From NCBI GenBank assembly GCA_002323775.1, contig DCPV01000216.1, forward strand, positions 15,043 to 30,110: DNA of 15,068 bases, read 5' to 3'. This stretch comes from Firmicutes bacterium UBA1535 (GTDB lineage: Bacteria > Bacillota > Clostridia > Tissierellales > Sedimentibacteraceae). Shown here one piece after another: positions 1 through 7,294 of the stretch. The position numbers and the translations under genes are program-made. Under the pieces are notes generated by a model, which did no database searches, had not been told where the DNA came from, and saw only the letters and a list, made by a program, of their open reading frames with translations. The number at the start of each line of letters is the position of its first letter. The stretch's first letter is position 1.

Positions 1-22
1 GCTAATGATGTTCCCTGATAAA

Positions 23-586
23 CTAAAATTGCAAAATTCCTAAATGCTCAAGTAGTATCTTAATTCCAATAAGAATTAGGACAACTCCTCCTACTAGCTC
101 TGCCTTTGATTTGTGTTTATTTCCAAAGGTATGACCTATTTTAACTCCTATTACACTTAAAATGAATGTTATAATTCCTATGAGTGTTATTGCAGACACT
201 ATGTTTACCTTTAAAAATGCGAAAGTCATACCGATGACAAGTGCATCAATACTTGTTGCTATAGCAAGTGTTACCATAGTTTTAAATCCGAATGAAGGAT
301 CACATTCCTCACACACTTCTCTTGACTCCTTAATCATATGAGCTCCGATTAAACCTAAAAGAGCAAAAGCAACCCAGTGATCAACATTGATAATTAAATT
401 TTCAAATCTAGTACCCAAGGCATAGCCTATCAAAGGCATTAAGGCTTGAAAGCCTCCAAAGTATAATCCTACGATTATTGCGTTTTTCCAGCTCATCTTT
501 TTCATAGATAGTCCTTTACAGATTGAAACTGCAAAAGCATCCATAGATAATCCGATAGCTATAGAGAATAATTCAAAAATTCCCAT
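23..586 (-). CDS. mntP: Manganese efflux pump MntP
   Basis: This 187-aa integral membrane protein of the MntP (YebN) family exports Mn2+ from the cytoplasm. Six hydrophobic segments are visible, arranged as two related halves of three. Each half carries the family's acidic membrane motif: SMDAFAVS with Asp16, and TSIDALVIG with Asp114. A hydrophilic central loop near residues 85-101 contains a Cys-x2-Cys (EVCEEC). The ATG at 586 is preferred because GGAGGA lies 8-10 nt upstream. The reading frame stays open to 658, but that would place the start inside the leader's terminator hairpin, so the extra 24 residues are rejected. Length matches the family (about 185-190 aa). Control by the Mn2+ riboswitch immediately upstream strongly supports the substrate. 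The stop is TAG at 23-25, and nothing can be said about positions 1-22. Confidence 0.95.
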   Translation of the reverse strand: MGIFELFSIAIGLSMDAFAVSICKGLSMKKMSWKNAIIVGLYFGGFQALMPLIGYALGTRFENLIINVDHWVAFALLGLIGAHMIKESREVCEECDPSFGFKTMVTLAIATSIDALVIGMTFAFLKVNIVSAITLIGIITFILSVIGVKIGHTFGNKHKSKAELVGGVVLILIGIKILLEHLGILQF

Positions 587-614
587 AATTCTTCCTCCTG
601 TTGTAAAAATCGAC

Positions 615-645
615 AAATAAAAAATCAAGCATGCCGTACTTGATT
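615..645 (-). terminator. Intrinsic terminator in the mntP leader (riboswitch expression platform)
   Basis: Read on the minus strand, AATCAAG pairs with CTTGATT (623-629 with 639-645) around a 9-nt loop. Two more inner pairs are possible, and the run TTTTATTT follows at 622-615. The hairpin sits between the aptamer and the mntP start. It is therefore the likely off-state structure, which Mn2+ binding to the aptamer would prevent. Confidence 0.75.
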
Positions 646-675
646 GAAAAATGACCAATGTACAGCAACGCTATA

Positions 676-770
676 CATAAGTCTCGTTATTTAATGTGAG
701 CCAGATTATGATGAAAATCTATAATCAGTATGTTGACTGACAACGTTGATACGCTAACTACTCCCTTATG
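676..770 (-). promoter_or_regulatory. yybP-ykoY family manganese riboswitch aptamer
   Basis: On the minus strand the 5' side reads CATAAGGGAGTAG and the 3' side reads CTGG...CGAGACTTATG. The family signatures GGGAGUAG and CGAGAC face each other across helix P1, formed by CATAAG (765-770) and CTTATG (676-681). A CTGGC element lies between them. These are the conserved internal-loop elements of the yybP-ykoY class, which senses Mn2+ and commonly precedes Mn exporters. Its position between a sigma-A promoter and a terminator upstream of mntP fits an ON switch triggered by excess Mn2+. Assignment is by motif recognition; a covariance-model search would settle the exact limits. Confidence 0.88.
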
Positions 771-779
771 AACATATTA

Positions 780-808
780 ATTATAAAGCAAATCAGAATA
801 AAAATCAA
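780..808 (-). promoter_or_regulatory. Sigma-A promoter of mntP
   Basis: The minus strand carries TTGATT (803-808) and a perfect TATAAT (780-785), separated by exactly 17 nt. Transcription would start near 773, a few bases before the 5' strand of the riboswitch P1 helix. Confidence 0.8.
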
Positions 809-810
809 GC

Positions 811-837
811 TAAATTTTTTAAAAGATTGTCCGATAT
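811..837 (+). promoter_or_regulatory. Candidate sigma-28 (SigD/FliA-type) promoter
   Basis: TAAA (811-814), a 15-nt spacer and TCCGATAT (830-837) match the motility sigma factor consensus TAAA-N15-GCCGATAT at all but one position. A TATAAT (835-840) overlaps the -10 but has no sigma-A -35 at 17 nt (the hexamer there is AAATTT). Transcription would begin near 845, leaving an untranslated leader of about 84 nt with nothing recognisable in it except the ribosome binding site. The two outward promoters, this one and that of mntP, overlap back to back. Confidence 0.5.
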
Positions 838-928
838 AATAGATATGAAGATATAAGTATTGATGCTATTTTAAAAGGATAGTTAATGCTAACATTATAA
901 ACAAGATTTTCAAAGAGGAGGAAGTGTT

Positions 929-2074
929 TTGAAAATAGATAATAATATAAATCGTATTAATAAGGTTAATAATCAAAATTTTATATCAAATTCCGAACAA
1001 AATGTTAAAAATGATATAAGTATTTCTGATAATTTTGATGTGTCAACCTTTGATTTAAAATCTATAGATTATGAAAAACTGACCAAATCAACGCTTGAAA
1101 TCTTGAGTAAGAATTATAAGAATGTAAATATTTACATATTAAATCAGGGTAGCGTTATGGATATTAAAAACCTTGCTTCTAATTTAGGAAACGGCAAGCA
1201 TCTTATTATTTCTAAGGATTTTATTGATAAAATGGGAAGCAGTGAGGAGGCTTACAATAGAGGCAAGACAATAATAGAAAAAACCCTAGAATCCTTGTCA
1301 AGCTCTGATTTAGAGCTTAAATACGGGCTTAAATCGCTTGGAGCAGTTATTGATGATAAATCAATAAATTTTTGGGCAGGCTATGAAAAGAATGATATGA
1401 GTAAATTAGAAAATGTCGGTCTAAAAACTCCTCAAAATGATTTTTTAGACCCAATTAAAACTCTTGAAAGGCAAGGAGAGGAATTAAATAAAAAGCTAAA
1501 AAGCATGAGAAAATCTTCAAGCCTTAAAACTCCTATTGATGTTTATTCAAAGCTTGCAAGTGCTAAGAGTAAACCGGAGGTAATGAGTGTGGTTTCAATG
1601 GCTAGATCCAATATAGCTAAGCTTAAAAACTCGCTTAAGGACAGCAGTGACAGTGAAAAAATAAAAATTAAGGCAATGATAAATCAGTTAGAAAAAGCTA
1701 TAACAAGATCGTATAGAAAAATTAAGGATTTAACAAATGAAGAAAGTCTAGCACATGGAAGAAAGGCAGCCGAGACTAAGGAGAAAAGAAAATTAGCGGA
1801 GCATAAAAGCGAGGAGCTGAATAGAAGAAGAACTATAAGGCGTATAAGAGAAAAAGCACAGATGGATGAGGCAAACCCTCTATACTATTATCCGCAAATG
1901 TTTCTAAATAAAAAAGATGAGGATGAGGAAAGCAAATCTTCTATACAAACCATCGATACATCAGGCATAGCTCCAACGATAAGTTCAGATACTATCAGCA
2001 TGCCGACAGTTGCAGCACCGGCACCGCAAAATGTAGAAATTACAGTTATGCCATCTGTTAATATATCCTTTTAA
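929..2074 (+). CDS. Uncharacterised 381-aa charged protein, possibly DUF6033-like
   Basis: I do not recognise this protein with certainty. The start is a TTG with GGAGG seven bases upstream; no better ATG is present. It has no signal peptide, no membrane segment and no cysteine. Three parts are visible: a soluble domain at about residues 45-155 (NVNIYIL, HLIISKDFIDKM, and INFWAGYEK at its end); a long, very basic and helical segment at about 175-310 (RRRTIRRIREKA near its end); and a low-complexity Pro/Ser/Thr tail at about 335-381. A central 'held by isolates, then IDDKSINFW' layout recalls the clostridial DUF6033 family, but that is a memory-based guess. It stands alone between its own promoter region and terminator. 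A sigma-28-like promoter hints at a motility-phase role. Confidence 0.85.
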   Translation: MKIDNNINRINKVNNQNFISNSEQNVKNDISISDNFDVSTFDLKSIDYEKLTKSTLEILSKNYKNVNIYILNQGSVMDIKNLASNLGNGKHLIISKDFIDKMGSSEEAYNRGKTIIEKTLESLSSSDLELKYGLKSLGAVIDDKSINFWAGYEKNDMSKLENVGLKTPQNDFLDPIKTLERQGEELNKKLKSMRKSSSLKTPIDVYSKLASAKSKPEVMSVVSMARSNIAKLKNSLKDSSDSEKIKIKAMINQLEKAITRSYRKIKDLTNEESLAHGRKAAETKEKRKLAEHKSEELNRRRTIRRIREKAQMDEANPLYYYPQMFLNKKDEDEESKSSIQTIDTSGIAPTISSDTISMPTVAAPAPQNVEITVMPSVNISF

Positions 2075-2095
2075 AGTTATTTACAATAAGAACTG

Positions 2096-2158
2096 AAATT
2101 AAAGCCCCAATAGCAAAATTAGCCTATAATTTGTTATTGGGGCTTTAATTTTTATTTA
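2096..2158 (+). terminator. Rho-independent terminator with an unusually long stem
   Basis: Positions 2096-2117 pair with 2130-2151 in a 22-bp stem with one G-U pair. Its core is AAAGCCCC with GGGGCTTT, with a 12-nt loop, followed by TTTTTATTTATT. It ends the transcript of the 381-aa protein. The A-rich 5' flank also lets it work weakly on the opposite strand. Confidence 0.9.
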
Positions 2159-2263
2159 TTTACAAATACCTAAATTGCAAATATTTTGTGTATTCTGCAA
2201 AATAATTTAAAACAAAGCAAAATTATATGTATAAAAAAGGTTCAAAATTCTCAATAATAATAA

Positions 2264-2292
2264 TTGACTAAAATAAAAAAATATGATACCAT
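2264..2292 (+). promoter_or_regulatory. Candidate promoter of the marR-ABC operon
   Basis: TTGACT (2264-2269) is followed after 17 nt by TACCAT (2287-2292), preceded by an extended -10 TG at 2284-2285. The start would be near 2299, right on the repeat cluster proposed as operator. The -10 is weak by itself. The rest of the 2159-2376 gap is AT-rich and shows no gene. Confidence 0.5.
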
Positions 2293-2296
2293 GACA

Positions 2297-2344
2297 TTAA
2301 ATTGCATTTAAAATAAATATAATTTAAAATAAATATATATTTAT
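2297..2344 (+). repeat. Operator-like repeat cluster upstream of marR
   Basis: Three overlapping elements lie here. TTAAAT-TGC-ATTTAA (2297-2311) is an inverted repeat. A perfect 16-nt tandem repeat, beginning ATTTAAAATAAA, occupies 2306-2321 and 2322-2337. A perfect 16-bp palindrome centred on TATATA spans 2329-2344. MarR proteins bind 16-20 bp palindromes overlapping their own promoters, so autorepression through these sites is plausible. High AT content makes chance symmetry possible. Confidence 0.45.
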
Positions 2345-2376
2345 GAATTACATAAATTAATGGAGGTATGAAAATA

Positions 2377-2823
2377 ATGAGTTTTAGTCAGTTTAAATCA
2401 GAATTAATAGACTCTATCCTTTTAGTTAAAGCAGGAATTCAGAAGATTATAGACCCGATTGCTAAATCTGAGGGACTTACAGCTATACAATTGTATGTGT
2501 TATTTAATGTTTGTAATGGAAATATCAGTACTGTTGGTGGACTTTCAAGAGATTTTGGTGTAAATCAAGGAAATGTTTCTACGCTGTGCAAGGATTTAGA
2601 GAAGATGGGATTAATAACTCGCACTCGAAATCCTAATGATGAAAGAGTTGTAAATATGGAGATTACATCAAAAGGAATGGAGCTTGTAAAAAGATTTGAT
2701 AAAAAAATTGATGATTTAGAAAATAGATTTAATAATATTTCTGAAGAACAAATTGAAACTATTGTCAAAGGAATTAAAGAATTTAGTGAATTGTTGAAAG
2801 AGCTAGAAAGGAAAAGTGAGTAG
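2377..2823 (+). CDS. MarR-family transcriptional regulator
   Basis: A 148-aa winged-helix regulator, probably a ligand-responsive repressor of the exporter gene that follows. The DNA-binding domain spans about residues 33-100. The recognition region is GVNQGNVSTLCKDLEKMGLI, followed by the wing with the conserved Asp-x-Arg (D88, R90). Helices at both ends would form the dimer interface. An in-frame ATG at 2368 lies only one base after GGAGG (2362-2366); the ATG at 2377, ten bases after it, is the more workable start and gives a normal MarR N-terminus. The stop codon is two bases from the next start, so the two genes form a translationally coupled operon. Cys46 and Cys71 are present, but nothing shows they sense oxidants. 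Confidence 0.9.
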   Translation: MSFSQFKSELIDSILLVKAGIQKIIDPIAKSEGLTAIQLYVLFNVCNGNISTVGGLSRDFGVNQGNVSTLCKDLEKMGLITRTRNPNDERVVNMEITSKGMELVKRFDKKIDDLENRFNNISEEQIETIVKGIKEFSELLKELERKSE

Positions 2824-2825
2824 TA

Positions 2826-5183
2826 ATGCTAGAATTAAGAAATATAAAGAAAACCTATACAGTAGGAGATATAAAAACTAAGGCCTTGGACGGAATTGAT
2901 ATTTCCTTTCGTGACAAAGAATTTGTGGCGATTTTAGGAGTATCAGGAAGTGGAAAAACCACATGCTTAAATATAGTCGGAGGCTTAGACAGATATGACA
3001 GCGGAGAAATGATTATAAAAGGAAAAAATACTAAAGACTTCAAAGATGTAGATTGGGATGCTTATAGAAATCATTCCATAGGCTTTGTTTTCCAAAATTA
3101 TAATCTTATATCCCATATAAGTATCGTTGATAATGTTGAATTAGGTATGACTTTAGGAGGAATATCAAAGGCTGAACGAAACAAGAAAGCTATTGAGATT
3201 TTAAAAAGAGTTGGCTTAGGAGAGCATCTACATAAAAAGCCAAATCAATTGTCAGGTGGTCAAATGCAAAGAGTTGCAATAGCAAGAGCTTTGACTAACG
3301 AGCCTGAAATACTGCTTTGTGATGAGCCTACAGGAGCATTAGACAGCCAGACAAGTATTCAAATTATGGATTTGATAAAGGAGATTTCACGTGAAAGATT
3401 AGTAATTATGGTAACACATAATCCTGAAATAGCTAATCAGTATGCAGATAGAATAGTAAGATTTCAAGATGGGAAAATAGTTTCTGACAGCAATCCATAT
3501 AATGAAAACAGCCAAAAATATAAATTCAGTTTAAAAAGAACCAGTATGAGCTTCTTAACTGCTTTGAAACTGTCTTTTAATAATATTAAAACGAAGAAAG
3601 GAAGAACATTTCTTACAGCTTTTGCTTCCAGTATTGGTATAATTGGTATTGCTGTTATTTTAAGTCTTTCAACCGGATTTCAAACTAAAATTGACGAATT
3701 CCAAAGCAATGCAATGAATGAGTTTCCAATCATGATTTCCCAAGGTCGAATGAAAGTTGACGCTGAAAGCATGAAAGATATGAGAGCTCAAATGATGGGG
3801 AAAAGAGAATATGTTGATTCAGACGAGGTTTTCCTGTATGATCCGGAAGAAATGAGCGTAATACATCATAACATTTTAGAAGAAGAATTTATAGAGTATA
3901 TTAATAATGTAGATTCATCTATTGCCAGCGGTATTGGCTATGTCCGTTTAACAAATATGAATTTACTAAGAAAAGCAGATGATAAAATAGCACCTGTGAG
4001 CATCACATCGGGGGTGATGAGTATGGCTTCCGGCTCTATGGGAGGTATGGCAAGCATGTCTAATATGAGCAATATGGCATTGTCATCATATCCGATTGAA
4101 ACAAATAAAGATGGAAAGAAGTATTTAGAAAAAAATTATGAATTAATTTATGGTGAATATCCTAAGAATGAATTTGAATTAGTATTAGTTGTAAATACGA
4201 GAAACAAAATTAGCTTTCAAACCTTAAAAGACCTAGGATTTAATACGGATAATGTAGAAAGTATTAAATTTGATGATATTGTAGGAACTGAATTTAAACT
4301 TATAAATAATAATGATTATTACGAAAAAACACAATTTGGAACGTATTTACCAAGCAGCGATTATTCTAAGATGTATAATTCAGAAAATAGCAGAACTTTG
4401 AAAATAAGCGGTATTGTCAGACAAGACAAGGAAAGTGATGTAGCACTTTTAGCTCCTGGACTCGCTTATAGTGATAAGCTGCTGCAAGTAGTTATAGATG
4501 ACAACATAGAATCTGATATTGTCAAATCTCAGAAAGAAGCCAGTCATAATATTATGACAATGCAAGAAATAAACCCCGAAGAAAAAGAATCGTTTATATC
4601 ATATTTGGGCGGTAGCTATAAACCTATTGTAGTAATGATATATCCTAATGGCTTTGAAGAAAAAGATTTGCTTACACAATATTTGGATGACTACAACAAA
4701 GGTAAGGAAAAAGAAAACCAAATAGTTTATACCGACCTTGCTTCAACTATATCCACGATGAGCGGAGGAATAATGGATGCAATAACTATTGTTCTAATAT
4801 CCTTTGCTGCTATATCCTTAGTTGTTAGCCTTATTATGATAAGCATTATCACTTATGTATCAGTGTTGGAAAGAACAAAAGAAATAGGTATATTAAGAGC
4901 TTTGGGTGCGAGAAAGAAAGATATAACCCGTGTTTTTGACGCAGAGACATGTATTCTTGGCGTCTTTTCCGGAACTTTAGGGGTAGTAATTGCTTATCTT
5001 TTAACTTTCCCGACAAATTCAATTATTTATAATCTGACGCAATTAAAAAATGTATCAAATCTTCAGCTGATACATGCAGTTGGATTAGTTGTTTTAAGTA
5101 CGGTATTGACAATGCTCGGCGGTCATATTCCTGCTAAAATGGCTTCAAGAAAAGATGCTGTTGAAGCATTAAGAAGTGAATAA
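2826..5183 (+). CDS. MacB-like ABC exporter: ATPase fused to FtsX-type permease
   Basis: A 785-aa fusion. The ATPase half (1-225) has Walker A GVSGSGKT (38-45), Q-loop Gln90, signature LSGGQ (142-146), Walker B ILLCDEP (162-168) and switch His198. A first membrane helix at about 262-284 leads into a large extracytoplasmic domain (about 285-645). Three C-terminal helices follow (roughly 650-680, 703-725, 750-772) with the FtsX/MacB motifs KEIGILRALGA and a PAKMASRKDAVEALR end. MacB-type transporters move peptides, drugs or lipids by mechanotransmission; the substrate here is unknown. The outer domain carries an unusual Met-rich stretch (398-417). The start has only a weak ribosome site, so coupling to marR translation is likely. 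The upstream MarR gene suggests induction by its substrate. Confidence 0.92.
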   Translation: MLELRNIKKTYTVGDIKTKALDGIDISFRDKEFVAILGVSGSGKTTCLNIVGGLDRYDSGEMIIKGKNTKDFKDVDWDAYRNHSIGFVFQNYNLISHISIVDNVELGMTLGGISKAERNKKAIEILKRVGLGEHLHKKPNQLSGGQMQRVAIARALTNEPEILLCDEPTGALDSQTSIQIMDLIKEISRERLVIMVTHNPEIANQYADRIVRFQDGKIVSDSNPYNENSQKYKFSLKRTSMSFLTALKLSFNNIKTKKGRTFLTAFASSIGIIGIAVILSLSTGFQTKIDEFQSNAMNEFPIMISQGRMKVDAESMKDMRAQMMGKREYVDSDEVFLYDPEEMSVIHHNILEEEFIEYINNVDSSIASGIGYVRLTNMNLLRKADDKIAPVSITSGVMSMASGSMGGMASMSNMSNMALSSYPIETNKDGKKYLEKNYELIYGEYPKNEFELVLVVNTRNKISFQTLKDLGFNTDNVESIKFDDIVGTEFKLINNNDYYEKTQFGTYLPSSDYSKMYNSENSRTLKISGIVRQDKESDVALLAPGLAYSDKLLQVVIDDNIESDIVKSQKEASHNIMTMQEINPEEKESFISYLGGSYKPIVVMIYPNGFEEKDLLTQYLDDYNKGKEKENQIVYTDLASTISTMSGGIMDAITIVLISFAAISLVVSLIMISIITYVSVLERTKEIGILRALGARKKDITRVFDAETCILGVFSGTLGVVIAYLLTFPTNSIIYNLTQLKNVSNLQLIHAVGLVVLSTVLTMLGGHIPAKMASRKDAVEALRSE

Positions 5184-5191
5184 AAATTATC

Positions 5192-5223
5192 TAAAAAAAC
5201 TGCCCCTCATTTTTGAGGGGCAG
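5192..5223 (-). terminator. Terminator between the convergent ABC and c-di-GMP genes
   Basis: CTGCCCCTCA (5200-5209) pairs perfectly with TGAGGGGCAG (5214-5223) around a TTTT loop. The U-tract lies on the minus strand (TTTTTTTAG, 5199-5191), so the hairpin is a full terminator for the leftward gene. For the rightward ABC gene the hairpin is present but no T-run follows. Confidence 0.88.
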
Positions 5224-5229
5224 AGAAGT

Positions 5230-7230
5230 TTATATCAATTTTAAAATTTCACTTTCCGATATTGGCTTACTGAAAAGATAGCCTTGCATAGTGCTACAGC
5301 CGCAAAAGTTCAGATATGTCTGCTGTTCCTCTGCTTCCACACCCTCAGCGATGACTTTAAGTCCTATTTCTTGTGCAAGAGAGACAATTGTCTTTACAAT
5401 TCTACGGTCAACTCCATCTGATACAGTGTTATCAACAAAGGATTTATCAATTTTCAGAACATCTATAGGGAGACTTTTCATATAATTTAATGAAGAATAT
5501 CCCGTACCAAAATCATCCAGATAAATCATAATGCCATGTTTTTTTAATTCTGCCAGCTTTTCATAGATATCGCCTAAAGGTTCCATTAAGCAGGATTCTG
5601 TTATTTCTAATGCTACGCTTCCTTTTTTGAGTTCAAATCGATTAAAAGCTTCAATGACATCATTTACAAAGTTGCTTTGTCTAAGCTGTACAGGTGATAC
5701 ATTGCATGAAACGCATATTTTCTTGTGCATCAATCTTTTAGCAAATGCAAAGCTGCTTTCTATAACCCACTTTCCAATTTCATTGATTAGACCTATTTCC
5801 TCTGCGACAGTAATAAATTTTTTTGGAAGTACAAGACCGTGAGATTTACTGTTCCAACGAATAAGTGCTTCAACTCCTACAACTTGTCCGTTTTCTGTAT
5901 TAATTTGAGGTTGATAGTACAATAAAAACTCGTGGTTTCTATGAGCGTCTCTCAATCTCTTTTCTAAATCAGTTCTCTGTTCAAGCTGTTCTAGCATGTT
6001 GCTGTCATATAAAACATAGTTGCCTTTTCCGTTGCTTTTCGCCTTATACATAGCCAAGTCAGCATGCTTCAAAAGCTCCTCTACAGTTTTGCCGTCAAAT
6101 GGATAAACTGCAATTCCTATGCTACAGGTAATGTAGAAGCTAAGATTATTGACTATAATTGCTTCTTTGAATAAGGAAAGAATTTTATCACCTAATTCTA
6201 TAGCATCTTCCTTTTCAGCTATGTCAGAGGAATGGATAAGGAATTCATCTCCACCGAGTCGTGACAGTATCAGATTTGGCGAAGATAGAACGTTGAGGCG
6301 TTTGGCAATCTCAATCAACATTTTGTCTCCAAAGGAGTGACCATGAGTATCATTGATTCGGTTGAAATTATCAATGTCAACAAAGAAAATACTTCCAACA
6401 CATGGGAAAACATTGCATTTGCTTACTCTTTCCTGTAACTCGCTTATGATGTAGGTTCTGTTTGGCAGGCTAGTAAGCTTATCATAATATGCAAGTCGAT
6501 GAATTTTTTCTATATCTTGCTTTCGTTCTTGCATTTCCTTTTGAAGTCTATAGTTGCTGTTACGGAGCAACCATGCGTATAGCAGAAAGGAAGCCAAAAT
6601 AAAAATAGTCATTGTCAGATAGCCAATACCTTGCTTTTTAAGAATTGCTTCAAGCATTCTGTAAGGACTTTCTACATACATGCCCGTACCGATATAAGCT
6701 TGAATTTCTGGTATTCCTATGACAAAGGATAACTTTTCTTCAATAGAGGACTGGTTTGGAAGATAATAAGCATAAGTAACAAAGGATCCCTTGGGATTTG
6801 TTATTGCAGCATTAACCAAGGACTGTATAATATACTTACCTTTTGCATCTTTAAGAAGCCATTGATTAGTACCTTCCTTTTCTCGTTCGTAAGGTTGAAC
6901 TAGCATGGTTCCGTCGTAGCTGCTCATAAAAATATAATTGAGACCAAATTCATCGTTATAAGTCATTTCTTTTACAAAATTGACAATCTTGCTTTTTGCC
7001 TCGTCACGAGTTATTTCACCGTTTCTAAACTGAACAACAAAAGGCTCAATAGTATTGTATGCAAGGTGAACTATTCTGCTGACCGAGTTTTGTCTTTGTT
7101 GTTCCATATGATGCTTGAAATCTTTAGCTATATCTTGAGAAAATATTAATGGAAAAAGCACTACTATCAAAGAATAAGCTGCAAAAACCATTATCCAAGC
7201 CCATGTATGTCTTTTTAATTTGTTTTTCAT
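5230..7230 (-). CDS. Membrane Cache-GGDEF-EAL c-di-GMP enzyme
   Basis: A 666-aa membrane protein that makes and/or degrades cyclic di-GMP. The order is TM helix (about 11-31), an extracytoplasmic single-Cache-like sensor (about 40-190; DGTMLVQPY and YIGTGMYVE are typical), TM helix (about 203-223), GGDEF domain (about 245-410) and EAL domain (about 415-666). The cyclase signature is intact, GGDEF at 326-330. The inhibitory RxxD I-site is absent, its place being SPNL (317-320). The phosphodiesterase residues look complete: EAL 454-456, Asn510, Glu542, Asp572-Asp573, Lys593, Glu629, Gln649. It may be bifunctional or mainly a phosphodiesterase. GGAGGA precedes the ATG. The chemoreceptor gene ends 64 bp upstream on the same strand, so co-transcription is likely. 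Confidence 0.93.
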   Translation of the reverse strand: MKNKLKRHTWAWIMVFAAYSLIVVLFPLIFSQDIAKDFKHHMEQQRQNSVSRIVHLAYNTIEPFVVQFRNGEITRDEAKSKIVNFVKEMTYNDEFGLNYIFMSSYDGTMLVQPYEREKEGTNQWLLKDAKGKYIIQSLVNAAITNPKGSFVTYAYYLPNQSSIEEKLSFVIGIPEIQAYIGTGMYVESPYRMLEAILKKQGIGYLTMTIFILASFLLYAWLLRNSNYRLQKEMQERKQDIEKIHRLAYYDKLTSLPNRTYIISELQERVSKCNVFPCVGSIFFVDIDNFNRINDTHGHSFGDKMLIEIAKRLNVLSSPNLILSRLGGDEFLIHSSDIAEKEDAIELGDKILSLFKEAIIVNNLSFYITCSIGIAVYPFDGKTVEELLKHADLAMYKAKSNGKGNYVLYDSNMLEQLEQRTDLEKRLRDAHRNHEFLLYYQPQINTENGQVVGVEALIRWNSKSHGLVLPKKFITVAEEIGLINEIGKWVIESSFAFAKRLMHKKICVSCNVSPVQLRQSNFVNDVIEAFNRFELKKGSVALEITESCLMEPLGDIYEKLAELKKHGIMIYLDDFGTGYSSLNYMKSLPIDVLKIDKSFVDNTVSDGVDRRIVKTIVSLAQEIGLKVIAEGVEAEEQQTYLNFCGCSTMQGYLFSKPISESEILKLI

Positions 7231-7294
7231 ACTTATATCCTCCGATTACTCTGAGTTCCTGCTATTCTGTACGATTATATAATCATTAGCATTA

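Noticed and set aside
587..658. Upstream extension of mntP to an ATG at 658
   Set aside because: It would run through the riboswitch terminator and has no ribosome binding site. The internal ATG at 586 has a strong one and gives the family's normal N-terminus.
5200..5223. Full terminator for the rightward ABC gene
   Set aside because: The hairpin is followed by AGAAG on the plus strand. The T-run is on the minus strand, so it is assigned to the leftward gene.
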